A stretch of DNA of 64,000 nt from Bacillota bacterium (GCA_021769885.1 JAETSA010000010.1:1-64000), one strand, 5' to 3'; numbered from the stretch's first letter, positions 24,951-33,159 are shown. Notes: generated by a model not told the origin, from the sequence alone. Program-made: numbers and translations.

Positions 24951-25529
24951 GTGACCCGTACAGAAATCAAATCCAAGGGCTTTTCCACGCGCACGGTTGC
25001 CACGGCGGCGCTGGTGTGCGCACTGTCGGTGATTTTGCCGCAAGTTTTTCATCTGCTCGGCGGCAAGCCCTTGGGCAACGCATTTTTGCCGATGCATCTG
25101 CCCGTACTGCTGGGCGGCTATTTGCTGAACCCTGCCGCGGCGGCAATCTGCGGGATGCTTTCGCCGATTTTAAGCTTTTTGCTGACAGGAATGCCTCCGA
25201 TTCCGCGCCTGTTCTTTATGATTTTGGAGCTTGGCGCATACGGATTTTTCACATCCCTGTTTGCGTACAAGTGCAGACTGCCCGTGTTTTTGAGCCTTCC
25301 CCTCGCCATGCTTGCGGGCAGAGCGGTCTATTTTTTAAGCTTGGTGTTCGCTTTGAACATTCTGCATTTAGAGATTTCGGGAATGCCCTCTGCCGTAGCG
25401 GCACTCCTTTCCGCCGTAACCGCGGGAGTACCCGGAATGATTTTACAGCTTTGCGCAGTGCCTGCATTGCTCGCGGCACTGCGGAGAGCCAAGGTGATTG
25501 ACTATGAACCGAGATTTGGAAAACTGTAA
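24951..25529 (+). CDS. ECF transporter S component (substrate unknown)
   Basis: A 192-residue protein with about six hydrophobic segments; the start is GTG at 24951, four bases after the preceding stop. Features fitting an energy-coupling-factor S component are the N-terminal ATAALVCALSVILPQVFHLL, then PMHLPVLLGGYLLNP, and the Ala-rich helices used to bind the T component. No EcfA/EcfT genes are here, so it would share a module encoded elsewhere. The substrate cannot be told; vitamins are usual for the family. Confidence 0.75.
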   Translation: MTRTEIKSKGFSTRTVATAALVCALSVILPQVFHLLGGKPLGNAFLPMHLPVLLGGYLLNPAAAAICGMLSPILSFLLTGMPPIPRLFFMILELGAYGFFTSLFAYKCRLPVFLSLPLAMLAGRAVYFLSLVFALNILHLEISGMPSAVAALLSAVTAGVPGMILQLCAVPALLAALRRAKVIDYEPRFGKL

Positions 25530-25920
25530 ATCCGTTTTGCACGAGGGCAGCTACACCTGCGTTGTGCAAAATGGGCAATTGTATACTGCCACAGAACGCG
25601 GCATCCGCCCGCTGATGGGCTGGCTGGAGTCGGGTGTTCTGCACGACGCTGTTCTTGCAGATAAGGTCATTGGCAAAGCGGCGGCGTTTTTGCTCGAAAA
25701 AGGCGGCGCAAAAGCGATATATGCCGATGTCATCAGCGACCCCGCCGCCGAGGTGCTGGCACGCGCCGAAATTGCGTACAGCTTTCAAACAAAAGTCCCC
25801 TATATCCGAAACCGCGCAGGCGACGGCGTGTGCCCGATGGAAAGCGCCGTGCTCGGCATCCAAAACGCCGACGAAGCCTATCTGAAATTACAGGAAACCC
25901 TGCAAAAATTAATGAAATAA
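25504..25920 (+). CDS. DUF1893 domain protein
   Basis: A 138-residue protein with the DUF1893 pattern: CKSVLHEGSYTCVVQNGQLY near the start, then GIRPLMGWLESG, VIGKAAAFLLEKGGAKAIYA and CPMESAVLG. It resembles cytidine-deaminase-fold proteins and is often next to ECF genes. No catalytic function is established. The ATG at 25504 has AAGGTGA seven bases upstream; it overlaps the ECF gene by 26 bases, so translation is probably coupled. Confidence 0.82.
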   Translation: MNRDLENCKSVLHEGSYTCVVQNGQLYTATERGIRPLMGWLESGVLHDAVLADKVIGKAAAFLLEKGGAKAIYADVISDPAAEVLARAEIAYSFQTKVPYIRNRAGDGVCPMESAVLGIQNADEAYLKLQETLQKLMK

Positions 25921-25970
25921 TCCGAAATCGGCAGAGCCAAGGGCTAATTTCTGCATCTAAAGATACAAGT

Positions 25971-26015
25971 AAATGATGACCACCCGTTAAATAGATAGGG
26001 TGGTCATCATTTTTT
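25971..26015. terminator. Bidirectional terminator
   Basis: AAATGATGACCACCC (25971-25985) pairs with GGGTGGTCATCATTT (25998-26012), with T-rich continuation on the plus strand and an A-rich foot that serves nadC from the other side. Confidence 0.93.
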
Positions 26016-26027
26016 AACTTCAAATTT

Positions 26028-26867
26028 TTACTTTTTCATCCGCATGGAAATGTCGAATGCTTGTACGGAGTGGGTGAGGGCGCCGAGGGAGATGATGTCT
26101 ACGCCTGTTTTGGCGACTTCGGCGAGGGTTTCGAGGGTGATGCCGCCCGAGGCTTCGGTTTTGGCTTTGCCGCCGATGATCGTGACGGCTTCGCGCATCA
26201 TATCGTTCGGCATATTGTCGAGCATAATGATGTCCGCGCCTGCCGCGACGGCTTCGTGCACCTCGTCGAGATTGCGGGTTTCCACCTCGATTTTGACCAT
26301 ATGCCCGAGCTTACCGCGCAGTGCGGCTACGGCATTCGTAATGCCGCCGCCCGCGTCGATGTGGTTATCCTTGAGCATAGCACCGTCGGAAAGATTAAAA
26401 CGGTGGTTTTTACCGCCGCCGCAGACGACTGCGTATTTTTGCAGTGCACGCATCCCGGGCAGGGTTTTGCGGGTATCGGTAATCTGTGCGTTTGTGCCTT
26501 CCACAAGCTCTACCGCTTTTGCGGTTGCGGTCGCAATACCCGACATATGCTGTAACAGATTGAGTGCGGTACGCTCGCCCTTTAAAAGCAAAACGGTTTT
26601 GCCTGAAAATTCGGCAATTAAATCGCCTTTTTGAACCTTGTCGCCGTCTTGCTTATAAATTTTTGCCTCAAAGGTATTGTCCAAAAGCTCGAACGTGCGA
26701 AGTGCTACGGAAAGTCCGCACAGCACACCGTCCGCTTTGGCGATAAAGTACGCTTCGTCGCGCTGACTTTCCGGAATCAAATAGTCCGAAGCGACATCTA
26801 CATAGTTAATATCCTCTTTGAGTGCGCGGGTGATGATATCATCCACATAAAACTGCGGCAAATTCAT
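26028..26867 (-). CDS. nadC: Nicotinate-nucleotide diphosphorylase (quinolinate phosphoribosyltransferase)
   Basis: Makes nicotinate mononucleotide from quinolinate and PRPP in NAD biosynthesis. The 279-residue protein has DTRKTLPGMRALQKYAVVCG, GGKNHRFNLSDGAMLKDNHI, KIEVETRNLDEV, IIMLDNM and EASGGI, all family signatures. It overlaps nadB by 4 bases. Confidence 0.96.
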   Translation of the reverse strand: MNLPQFYVDDIITRALKEDINYVDVASDYLIPESQRDEAYFIAKADGVLCGLSVALRTFELLDNTFEAKIYKQDGDKVQKGDLIAEFSGKTVLLLKGERTALNLLQHMSGIATATAKAVELVEGTNAQITDTRKTLPGMRALQKYAVVCGGGKNHRFNLSDGAMLKDNHIDAGGGITNAVAALRGKLGHMVKIEVETRNLDEVHEAVAAGADIIMLDNMPNDMMREAVTIIGGKAKTEASGGITLETLAEVAKTGVDIISLGALTHSVQAFDISMRMKK

Positions 26868-28318
26868 CCCTCATCGACCTCCTTTAATATGATGTGCGCC
26901 ACCGTGGCAAGGCTCAGTGCCTCGCAGTAATCGGGGGTGACGGCAAATTTTCCCGTTTGCAGACGTTTGAGAATGGCATCTACACGCTTCAAGCCTGTAC
27001 GTACCGCCCCGGGGTCGGGAATGACAAAATATGCCCGTTGCATAATGGTGCGGATTTCCGTGCGCAGACCCTTCGGGAGCGGTGCGCCCGTGATATCCGT
27101 GGTATGTTCTGTTTCTGCAACGTGCGCAAAGCCTGCGCCGATACAACGTGTGATGTCCTCTGCGGCGCGTCTGCCGAATACAAGCGCTTCCAAAAGGGAG
27201 TTGGAGGCGAGGCGGTTTTTCCCGTGGACGCCCGTGCAGGAGCATTCGCCGACGGCATACAGCCGTGCAATGCTTGTCCGCGCGTCCAAATCCACACCGA
27301 TGCCGCCCATCAAATAGTGCTGACAGGGGAATACGGGAATCAAATCCTTTGTGATGTCTACGCCGTGCTTCAGACAGCCCTCGTGAATCCCCGGGAAGCG
27401 GTTCAGCAGATAGTCGCGGTCGCGATGGGTGATGTCCAAATAAAACGCATTACTGCCTGTTTTGCGGCTTTCCATAATGATGCATTTCGATACAACGTCG
27501 CGCGGGGCTAACTCCAAGCGCTGGTCGTAGCGGTGCATAAACCGTTCTTTTTTGCAGTTGAGTAAGTAGGCACCCTCGCCGCGCACCGCCTCGCTGATGA
27601 GAAACTGTTCGCGGTCTGCGCCGTTGAAGGCGGTCGGGTGGAACTGTACATAGCTGAGATTTTTGATGGTTGCGCCCAGCTCATAGGCAAGGCGAATGCC
27701 ATCGCCTGTTGCCACCGCGGGATTGGTGGTGTATTTGTAGACCCTGCCGATGCCGCCCGTGGCAAGTACGCAGTAGTCGCAAAAGACGGTGTGACTTTCG
27801 CCGTTTTTCAAAATATCGGCACAAAAGCCGCTTTTGACCTTTTTGAGCGCATAGACCATAGAATTGTCGCAAAGCGTGATGTTCTTGCGCGTTTTGACTT
27901 CCCGGAGCAGCTTGTTGACGATTTCCGCGCCTGTGGTGTCCTTGTGATGCACAATGCGGCGGCGGCAATGCCCGCCCTCTAAGGTCTTTTGAATCGTGCC
28001 GTCGGGATTTTTGTCAAAATCTACGCCGTAGGTCATAATTTTGCGCACATCGTCAGGACCTTCGTGCACCAGTACATCCACCGCGTCAGGGTCGTTTTCC
28101 CGCTGACCCGCGATGAGGGTATCCTCATAGTGCAAGTCAAAGCTGTCATTTTCAAAGCTCAGAACGGCGGCAACGCCGCCCTGCGCTAAGGAACTGTTAG
28201 AAAGCGTATCCTCTTTTTTCGACAGCATCAGCACTGACAGGCTGTCGGGAAGCGACAGCGCGGTATACAAGCCGCCGACCCCCGCGCCGACAATCAATAC
28301 GTCATATTTTTTTTGCAT
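26864..28318 (-). CDS. nadB: L-aspartate oxidase
   Basis: FAD enzyme that oxidises aspartate to iminoaspartate for quinolinate synthesis. The 484-residue protein shows the FAD motif DVLIVGAGVGGLYTALSL, SSLAQGGVAAV, QFHPTAF, and GKNRLASNSLLEALVFG. nadA, the usual partner, is not here: upstream lies the truncated murC, 23 bases away. The ribosome site before the ATG at 28318 is weak (AAGGCGATTGTT). Confidence 0.95.
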   Translation of the reverse strand: MQKKYDVLIVGAGVGGLYTALSLPDSLSVLMLSKKEDTLSNSSLAQGGVAAVLSFENDSFDLHYEDTLIAGQRENDPDAVDVLVHEGPDDVRKIMTYGVDFDKNPDGTIQKTLEGGHCRRRIVHHKDTTGAEIVNKLLREVKTRKNITLCDNSMVYALKKVKSGFCADILKNGESHTVFCDYCVLATGGIGRVYKYTTNPAVATGDGIRLAYELGATIKNLSYVQFHPTAFNGADREQFLISEAVRGEGAYLLNCKKERFMHRYDQRLELAPRDVVSKCIIMESRKTGSNAFYLDITHRDRDYLLNRFPGIHEGCLKHGVDITKDLIPVFPCQHYLMGGIGVDLDARTSIARLYAVGECSCTGVHGKNRLASNSLLEALVFGRRAAEDITRCIGAGFAHVAETEHTTDITGAPLPKGLRTEIRTIMQRAYFVIPDPGAVRTGLKRVDAILKRLQTGKFAVTPDYCEALSLATVAHIILKEVDEG

Positions 28319-28341
28319 AACAATCGCCTTACTTTTTCAGC

Positions 28342-29502
28342 CTATTTATCATAATTTTCGCGGCTTTGTAAATGGAAATCGTCCATCAGCATATAGGTGC
28401 GCGAATAGGTGAATGGCTGAAAGACTGCCCACACGCGGTTGTAATCCATTTTCATCGCGGATTCGAGTGTCACGCGCAGTTCTGCGGGGTGGTGCGCGTA
28501 ATCGTCTGCAAACGTGATGCCCGCATAAACGCCTAGCATTTCAAATCTGCGCCCTGCGCCGCCGAATGCTTCAAGTCCCGCTTTGCAGGCGGTAAAATCC
28601 GCGCCTGCGTGCATACTTGCGGCAATTGCCGCCAAGGCATTCAGAATATTATGCCGCCCCGGTACATTTAATTGTATATGCCCCAAATTCTTGCCGCCGT
28701 GCATCACGTCGAAGCCGTAAAATGCACCGCGCACCGTCCCGATGTTTTCGGGATACCAGTCATTGGTATTTTGAAATCCGAAAGTGACAAGCGTTTTATT
28801 TTCGATGCCCTCCATCGCTTTCAAGGTGTTTGCGTCGTCGCCGTTGTAAAGCACCGCGTCCGTTGCCAGTTCGGCGAATTTATGAAAGCTCAGAATCAAA
28901 TTGTCGAGCGTTTTGAAATAATCCAAATGATCCTCGTCAATATTCAGAATGACTGCAACAGCAGGGGACAGCTCTAAAAACGTATCGACAAACTCGCACG
29001 CCTCGCAGACAAAATGCTCGCTTTTGCCGACGCGTCCGTTGGCGTCAATCAGCGGAAGCTTGCCGCCGATGACCGCCGACGGATCGAGATCGGCTTCCAG
29101 CATAATCTGTGTGGTCATAGAGGTGACGGTTGTTTTGCCGTGCGTGCCACAGATGCCGATGCAGTCGGGGTAGAGCCGTGAAATTGCACCGAACAGCTTC
29201 GCGCGCTCAAAGGTCGGAATGCCGCTCGCCTTTGCGGCGACCAGCTCGGGGTTATCCTTTAACAGCGCGGCGGTATACACGACCATTTCCGCGCCCGCAA
29301 TGTTTTCGGCCTTTTGCCCCATCGTGACGGGGATGCCGAGTGCGCGAATGCGCGCGAGCGTATCGCTTTCGTTGTTGTCACTGCCTGAAAGCGCATACCC
29401 TTCATTGTGCAAAATTTCCGCCAAAGGACACATCCCGCTGCCGCCGATGCCGATAAAGTGAATCCGTTTAACCTGTTTTAATAAGGTATCTATATTTTCC
29501 AT
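28342..29502 (-). CDS. murC: UDP-N-acetylmuramate-L-alanine ligase, C-terminally truncated
   Basis: MurC adds L-Ala to UDP-MurNAc. The family motifs are present: GIGGSGMCPL (about 18-27), the ATP loop GTHGKTT (119-125), NIDEDHLDYF, GRHNILNALAA and FADDYAHHPAE. The protein stops after WAVFQPFTYSRTYMLMDDF and ten unrelated-looking residues, at 386 residues; relatives are about 430-490, so about 60 C-terminal residues are missing. nadB starts 23 bases later. The gene may be inactive, or a deletion or assembly join may have removed the 3' end. Start 29502 has GTGAGG upstream; an in-frame GTG at 29517 lies in that site. Confidence 0.85.
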   Translation of the reverse strand: MENIDTLLKQVKRIHFIGIGGSGMCPLAEILHNEGYALSGSDNNESDTLARIRALGIPVTMGQKAENIAGAEMVVYTAALLKDNPELVAAKASGIPTFERAKLFGAISRLYPDCIGICGTHGKTTVTSMTTQIMLEADLDPSAVIGGKLPLIDANGRVGKSEHFVCEACEFVDTFLELSPAVAVILNIDEDHLDYFKTLDNLILSFHKFAELATDAVLYNGDDANTLKAMEGIENKTLVTFGFQNTNDWYPENIGTVRGAFYGFDVMHGGKNLGHIQLNVPGRHNILNALAAIAASMHAGADFTACKAGLEAFGGAGRRFEMLGVYAGITFADDYAHHPAELRVTLESAMKMDYNRVWAVFQPFTYSRTYMLMDDFHLQSRENYDK

Positions 29503-29591
29503 AAGCTTTGACCTCACAAATGTGTTTGCATATATACTTCTTTATTATATTGCAAACCGCAAAAAAATTAAACCCCTAAACGCATTTTTTA

Positions 29592-29621
29592 TCACAAGAA
29601 TTTGCGCGATTTCATAGTATG
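29592..29621 (+). promoter_or_regulatory. Possible sigma-K promoter of dpaAB
   Basis: AC at 29594-29595, 17 bases, then CATAGTATG (29613-29621), close to the sigma-K pattern AC-N16/17-CATAnnnTA. In B. subtilis the dipicolinate operon is transcribed by sigma-K in the mother cell, which fits. The gene begins about 30 bases later. Confidence 0.45.
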
Positions 29622-29651
29622 GGGTAGAAAATAAAAAAGAGGTGCCAAGGT

Positions 29652-30482
29652 ATGCAGACCGTAATCATTCTCGGCGGTGACCGAAGAAGCCGCTTTTTGG
29701 ATACATATTTTCGAGAGAACGGATTTTTTACATATTGCTTCGGCTTAGAACAGGATTTCAGCGCGGCGTCCCTCGAAAAGACGCTTCGAAGCAATATGGC
29801 GGCTTTGATTTTGCCGCTTCCCGCATCGCGTGACGGCAAAACCGTTCAAATGCCGCTGTGCGCGGGTGAGTTGACTTTTGGGGAATTGGCGGCGATGCTC
29901 CCGCGAGGACTTGCCGTATTCGGCGGGATGCTGTCGGAAAACTTGAAAGCACAACTGACCGCACGCGGCGCGCGGGTGACGGATTACTATGATGACGAAG
30001 TGATTGTAAAAAACGCCGTGCTGACCGCACGCGGTGCTATGCGAGTGCTCGCAAGTATGACAGCTGTACCGCCCGCCCGTTTGCACATCGCTGTAACAGG
30101 CTTCGGCAGAGTAGGTGCGGCGGTTGCCGCCTGTCTGCAAGAGAACGGCTGTACTGCCACGGTGGCGGCTCGCCGTGCCGAGGTGCGTGCACACGCACAG
30201 CGGTTGGGATATCACGTCTGCACGATTGCGGAATTACAGCAGCGGCTCTCGATGTTTGACGTCGTAATCAACACGGTGCCTGCACGGATTTTTCCGGCGG
30301 AAGGTTGGGGAGCTGCGCCGCATATACAGTATATGGAGCTTGCGGGCGCGCCCCACGGGGTAGATTTGGATGCGGCGGAAGCCCTCGGACTGACGGTGGT
30401 CAATGCGCAGAGTCTGCCCGGAAAGTATTTCCCGTGCGAGGCGGCTATGATTGTGGGAGAAAAAATCAAAAGTTTCTTGTAA
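29652..30482 (+). CDS. dpaA: Dipicolinate synthase subunit A
   Basis: With DpaB it makes dipicolinic acid, the calcium-chelated core component of the spore, in the mother cell. The 276-residue protein has an N-terminal Rossmann-like part (TVIILGGDRRSRFL) and a dehydrogenase domain with VTGFGRVGAAVAACL around residues 145-160. GAGGTG precedes ATG 29652. dpaB follows after 16 bases. Confidence 0.92.
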   Translation: MQTVIILGGDRRSRFLDTYFRENGFFTYCFGLEQDFSAASLEKTLRSNMAALILPLPASRDGKTVQMPLCAGELTFGELAAMLPRGLAVFGGMLSENLKAQLTARGARVTDYYDDEVIVKNAVLTARGAMRVLASMTAVPPARLHIAVTGFGRVGAAVAACLQENGCTATVAARRAEVRAHAQRLGYHVCTIAELQQRLSMFDVVINTVPARIFPAEGWGAAPHIQYMELAGAPHGVDLDAAEALGLTVVNAQSLPGKYFPCEAAMIVGEKIKSFL

Positions 30483-30498
30483 AAAGGAGGGATAGCCA

Positions 30499-31071
30499 AT
30501 GTCCCAAATTCGTGTGGGATTTGCTATGTGCGGTTCGTTTTGCACCTTTCACAAGGCAATCCCCGAAATGGAGCGGCTCACAGAGCTTGGATATAATGTA
30601 ATACCGATTCTGTCGCATACGGCGTATACAACGGATACACGCTTCGGAAGCGCGGCGGATTTTATAGAAAGAATTAAAAAAATCACCGGCAACGAAATCA
30701 TCCATACGGTGTTCTCGGCAGAGCCCATCGGTCCGAAAAAGCTGTTGGATGCACTTGTGATTGCGCCCGCGACAGGCAACACGATTGCGAAGCTTGCGAA
30801 CGGTATTACCGACACGTCTGTTACGCTCGCGTGCAAGGCGCATCTTCGGAATGCCCGACCGGTGCTTATCGCGGTATCGACCAACGATGCACTCGGCGCG
30901 GCGGCAAAAAACATAGGACTGTTACTCAATGCCAAAAACATTTATTTTGTACCGATGCGGCAGGATGACCCCGAAAACAAACCCAATTCCATTGTGGCGG
31001 ATTTCTCGAAAATCCCCGAAGCACTTGAAAGCGCGCTTAAAGGAGAACAGATACAGCCGATTTTGATGTAG
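30499..31071 (+). CDS. dpaB: Dipicolinate synthase subunit B
   Basis: Flavoprotein-like subunit of dipicolinate synthase, 190 residues. Motifs: GFAMCGSFCTFHKAIPEMER near the N-terminus, IAPATGNTIAKLANGITDT and DALGAAAKNIGLLLN. AAAGGAGG precedes the ATG at 30499. It forms the spoVF/dpa pair with dpaA and has no clear intrinsic terminator; a module array begins about 45 bp later. Confidence 0.92.
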   Translation: MSQIRVGFAMCGSFCTFHKAIPEMERLTELGYNVIPILSHTAYTTDTRFGSAADFIERIKKITGNEIIHTVFSAEPIGPKKLLDALVIAPATGNTIAKLANGITDTSVTLACKAHLRNARPVLIAVSTNDALGAAAKNIGLLLNAKNIYFVPMRQDDPENKPNSIVADFSKIPEALESALKGEQIQPILM

Positions 31072-31113
31072 GATTTGCAAGGGAATTTTGCCGTAGGCAA
31101 AAGACGGAGGGAG

Positions 31114-31664
31114 AGTGTAGGGGCGATTCACGAATCGCCCGCGAAAATCTGCTGAAACCCTGCGGAACGACACAGAGGTCGTTCCCTACAATAGGGGTGA
31201 ACTCGTTCGCTCGCAAGCAGACAGCCGCGAGGGCTGTCCCTACGGTATGTAAAACAGCACACTGATTGCGTAGGGGGGTACGGGTCTCCAGTGGAGACCT
31301 CTGCATACGGAAGTATGCAGAAGCGCAACCGAGCCGGCAGGCGAGACCTTCCACGCCCACCCGAGCACGGTCGGATTCTGCACAAACTCAACGGTGAAGC
31401 ACAACCTCGTAGGGGCGGATGCCTTCATCCGCCCGAACACGGTCGAATTTTACACAAGTCTACGGCGGGAGCAAGTTACGGCTTCGCCATAACCCTTTTG
31501 TCGCTTCGCGACATTTTCCCTATCAGGGAAATCTTCCCCGCCCTACACCCGTAGGGGCAAAGTCTAATGAAATTTACGGAACGACACTGAGGTCGTTCCC
31601 TACGAATCATCAAATTCACGTTGCTCTGATTGAGATTCTTCGCATTGCGCAGAATGACAAAAAA
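31114..31664. repeat. Intergenic palindromic module array (array 7)
   Basis: Modules in order: GTAGGGGCGATTC/GAATCGCCC hairpin (31117-31140), GGAACGAC/GTCGTTCC (about 31163-31187), AACTCGTTCGC and ACAGCC/GGCTGT (about 31199-31240), double palindrome (31283-31347), GGGCGGATG/CATCCGCCC (about 31413-31434), the block with TACGGCTTCGCCAT / GTCGC...GCGAC / TTTCCCTATCAGGGAAA (about 31477-31535), GGAACGAC again (31577-31603), and the GAGATTCTTCGC...GCAGAATGACA module (31631-31659). No gene seen. Confidence 0.82.
31283..31347 (+). repeat. Double-palindrome module, copy 3
   Basis: Same layout as the other copies; the loop is AGT instead of GGT in the first hairpin, and the tail reads AAGCGCAACCGAGCC instead of AAGCACCGACCGAGCC. 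Confidence 0.85.
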
Positions 31665-31696
31665 CAAGCCAAGCACTCCTCAAAAGTGCTTGGCTT
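31664..31696 (-). terminator. Terminator of the small RHH gene
   Basis: AAGCCAAGCACT (31666-31677) pairs perfectly with AGTGCTTGGCTT (31685-31696); on the minus strand it is followed by GTTTTTTGTC. It lies 23 bases past the stop of the RHH gene. Confidence 0.9.
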
Positions 31697-31719
31697 TAAA
31701 AATGTAAATTCAAACCGAT

Positions 31720-31881
31720 TTACACATCAATTTCACCGTGTTTTTCTTCGTATTCTTCAATCGCATTGCGAATCAGGACAAGAATTTCGCTGTTTGCACT
31801 GCGTCCCTCGTAGTTTGCAACAATATGCAGTTTATGCAGCATTTTCTCGTCAATGCGGATAGACAGACTTTTCACAGACAT
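31720..31881 (-). CDS. Small ribbon-helix-helix protein
   Basis: A 53-residue frame from ATG at 31881 to TAA at 31722-31720, with CGAGGT before the start. It begins MSVKSLSIRIDEKMLHKLHI, the Arc/CopG pattern of a beta strand (KSLSIRID) followed by helices (EKMLHKLHIVANYEGRSANS and EILVLIRNAIEEYEEKH). Such proteins bind DNA as dimers of paired ribbons. It faces a divergent SLOG gene across 110 bp with a palindrome between them. It is likely a repressor of that region. Confidence 0.82.
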   Translation of the reverse strand: MSVKSLSIRIDEKMLHKLHIVANYEGRSANSEILVLIRNAIEEYEEKHGEIDV

Positions 31882-31946
31882 ATTATAACCTCGAAATATA
31901 TTTATTCTGTATTTATTTTACATCTGTTTTGTGTTACAATTCCAAA

Positions 31947-31970
31947 ATAGATATAAAACATATCTATAAT
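31947..31970 (+). promoter_or_regulatory. Palindromic operator and -10 element before the SLOG gene
   Basis: ATAGATAT (31947-31954) and ATATCTAT (31960-31967) form an 8+5+8 inverted repeat that overlaps a TATAAT element (31965-31970). A regulator bound here would block the promoter. The neighbouring RHH protein is the obvious candidate. No clear -35 was seen. Confidence 0.6.
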
Positions 31971-31991
31971 ATATCTAATCGAGGAGAAAAA

Positions 31992-32354
31992 ATGAAAATA
32001 GCAATTGTCGGGTCAAGGGATTTGATTGTAAAAAACTTAGCACACTATCTGCCGCCTTCGGATAGGATTACAGAAATCGTTTCAGGCGGTGCACGTGGGA
32101 TAGATACCTGTGCCGCCGCGTATGCGCGTACTGCCAATATTAAGCTGACCGAATTTTTGCCCGATTACGAAAAATACGGCAGACAAGCACCCTTGATTCG
32201 AAACTTGCAAATTATCGAATACGCTGATTGTGTGCTTGCCTTTTGGGACGGTCAATCGCGGGGGACGGGGTTTGTCATTTCGCAGTGTAAAAATCGAAAG
32301 AAACCGATTCGGGTTTACATACCGAGCGGACAAAGCATTTGCACAACTCCGTAG
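31992..32354 (+). CDS. YspA/cpYpsA-like SLOG family protein
   Basis: A 120-residue Rossmannoid protein: MKIAIVGSRDLIV at the N-terminus, VSGGARGIDTCAAAYA (the SLOG nucleotide-binding loop), PDYEKYGRQAPLIRNLQI and ADCVLAFWDGQSRGTGFVI. SLOG/DprA-like proteins bind nucleotide derivatives and are linked to nucleotide signalling or DNA processing. Start 31992 follows GAGGAG. The final codons TTPTAG run into a palindromic module, so the stop codon TAG is supplied by the repeat (GTAGGGG). Confidence 0.8.
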   Translation: MKIAIVGSRDLIVKNLAHYLPPSDRITEIVSGGARGIDTCAAAYARTANIKLTEFLPDYEKYGRQAPLIRNLQIIEYADCVLAFWDGQSRGTGFVISQCKNRKKPIRVYIPSGQSICTTP

Positions 32355-32390
32355 GGGCGATTCACGAATCGCCCCTACGAGCGGTAGGTC
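32353..32390. repeat. Single full GTAGGGGCGATTC palindrome
   Basis: GTAGGGGCGATTC (32352-32364) and GAATCGCCCCTAC (32367-32379) form a complete 28-bp palindrome, the cleanest copy of the commonest module. It provides the stop codon of the SLOG gene. Confidence 0.85.
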
Positions 32391-32568
32391 GGGGGGCTTG
32401 CTCCTGCTGTGCTTTGCGGAAAGCATCATCGGTCTACTCCCTTGCGCAAAACTCAGCGAATTACGCATATTCGACAGCGCGATCTTTCGTTGCCGATTTT
32501 GTATAAAAATTACTAAATAGGTTTGTAAAAAGTGCAATAAAGCACTACGATAAGCGCAATTGTCTATA

Positions 32569-32597
32569 TTGACAAAAAACAGCGCCTGCATTATAAT
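32569..32597 (+). promoter_or_regulatory. Promoter of the lipoprotein gene
   Basis: TTGACA (32569-32574) and TATAAT (32592-32597) at exactly 17 bp, both perfect consensus. 32391-32568 before it holds no gene or repeat I can name. Confidence 0.93.
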
Positions 32598-32641
32598 TTT
32601 ATGTAACATATTTACAATACTGGGTGCGGGGGATTTTTATC

Positions 32642-33076
32642 ATGAAGAAATATCGAGTTTGTGCATTTCTGATGGTTTTGTCTGTATTGTTTTCTGTGTT
32701 TTTCAGTGCTTGTTCTCTTTTAAAGCCCGACAGCACAGTCAAATTATTGGTGGAATCTCCGCAGGGAGAACCGATTGCCGAGGTGTATGTGTATGCGGAA
32801 AAATATCCGAACGGCATAGAACCTTGGCCGGGTCCCTTGCTCGGGGTGACGGATGAAAACGGAATTTTAGAGTACACGCCCGAAGCATACGGCAAACAAA
32901 ACCTCACGTTTCTGAAATACGGCTATACTACGGAGGGCGAGGCGCGCAGAATCACGGAAGGGACTGCGCCTTCCGGCATTGTAGAGGTTGAGATTACGCG
33001 GAAAGATGTCAAGGAAAACCGCACGATTCCCGTGCAAGTTCCTTCCGTGCCATTTAAAGAAACGCAAGTTCCGTAA
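32642..33076 (+). CDS. Lipoprotein of unknown function with a CnaB/peptidase-regulatory-like fold
   Basis: A 144-residue protein: a hydrophobic signal (MKKYRVCAFLMVLSVLFSVF) ending in the lipobox FSAC, with the lipidated Cys near residue 24. The mature part starts STVKLLVESPQGEPIAEVYV and includes LGVTDENGILEYTPEAYG, the pattern of small beta-sandwich carboxypeptidase-regulatory-like domains. It has a perfect promoter and its own terminator, so it is a single-gene unit. Start 32642 follows GGGGGA; a GTG at 32624 is less likely. Confidence 0.72.
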   Translation: MKKYRVCAFLMVLSVLFSVFFSACSLLKPDSTVKLLVESPQGEPIAEVYVYAEKYPNGIEPWPGPLLGVTDENGILEYTPEAYGKQNLTFLKYGYTTEGEARRITEGTAPSGIVEVEITRKDVKENRTIPVQVPSVPFKETQVP

Positions 33077-33126
33077 AAAGCAAAGCGAAAATGCAAATAC
33101 GAATAGCAAGTAAAAACTGCAAGTCC

Positions 33127-33159
33127 CGCCGCCGATGGCAAAAATCGGCGGCGATTTTT
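33127..33159 (+). terminator. Terminator of the lipoprotein gene
   Basis: CGCCGCCGAT (33127-33136) pairs perfectly with ATCGGCGGCG (33144-33153), followed by ATTTTTG. Confidence 0.92.

Noticed and set aside
26061-27511. Plus-strand frames over nadC and nadB
   Set aside because: Antisense shadows; the minus-strand proteins match nadC and nadB over full length.
31879-32354. Toxin-antitoxin system at the RHH/SLOG pair
   Set aside because: The genes are divergent and the SLOG protein has no known toxin fold; kept only as a regulator-partner pair.
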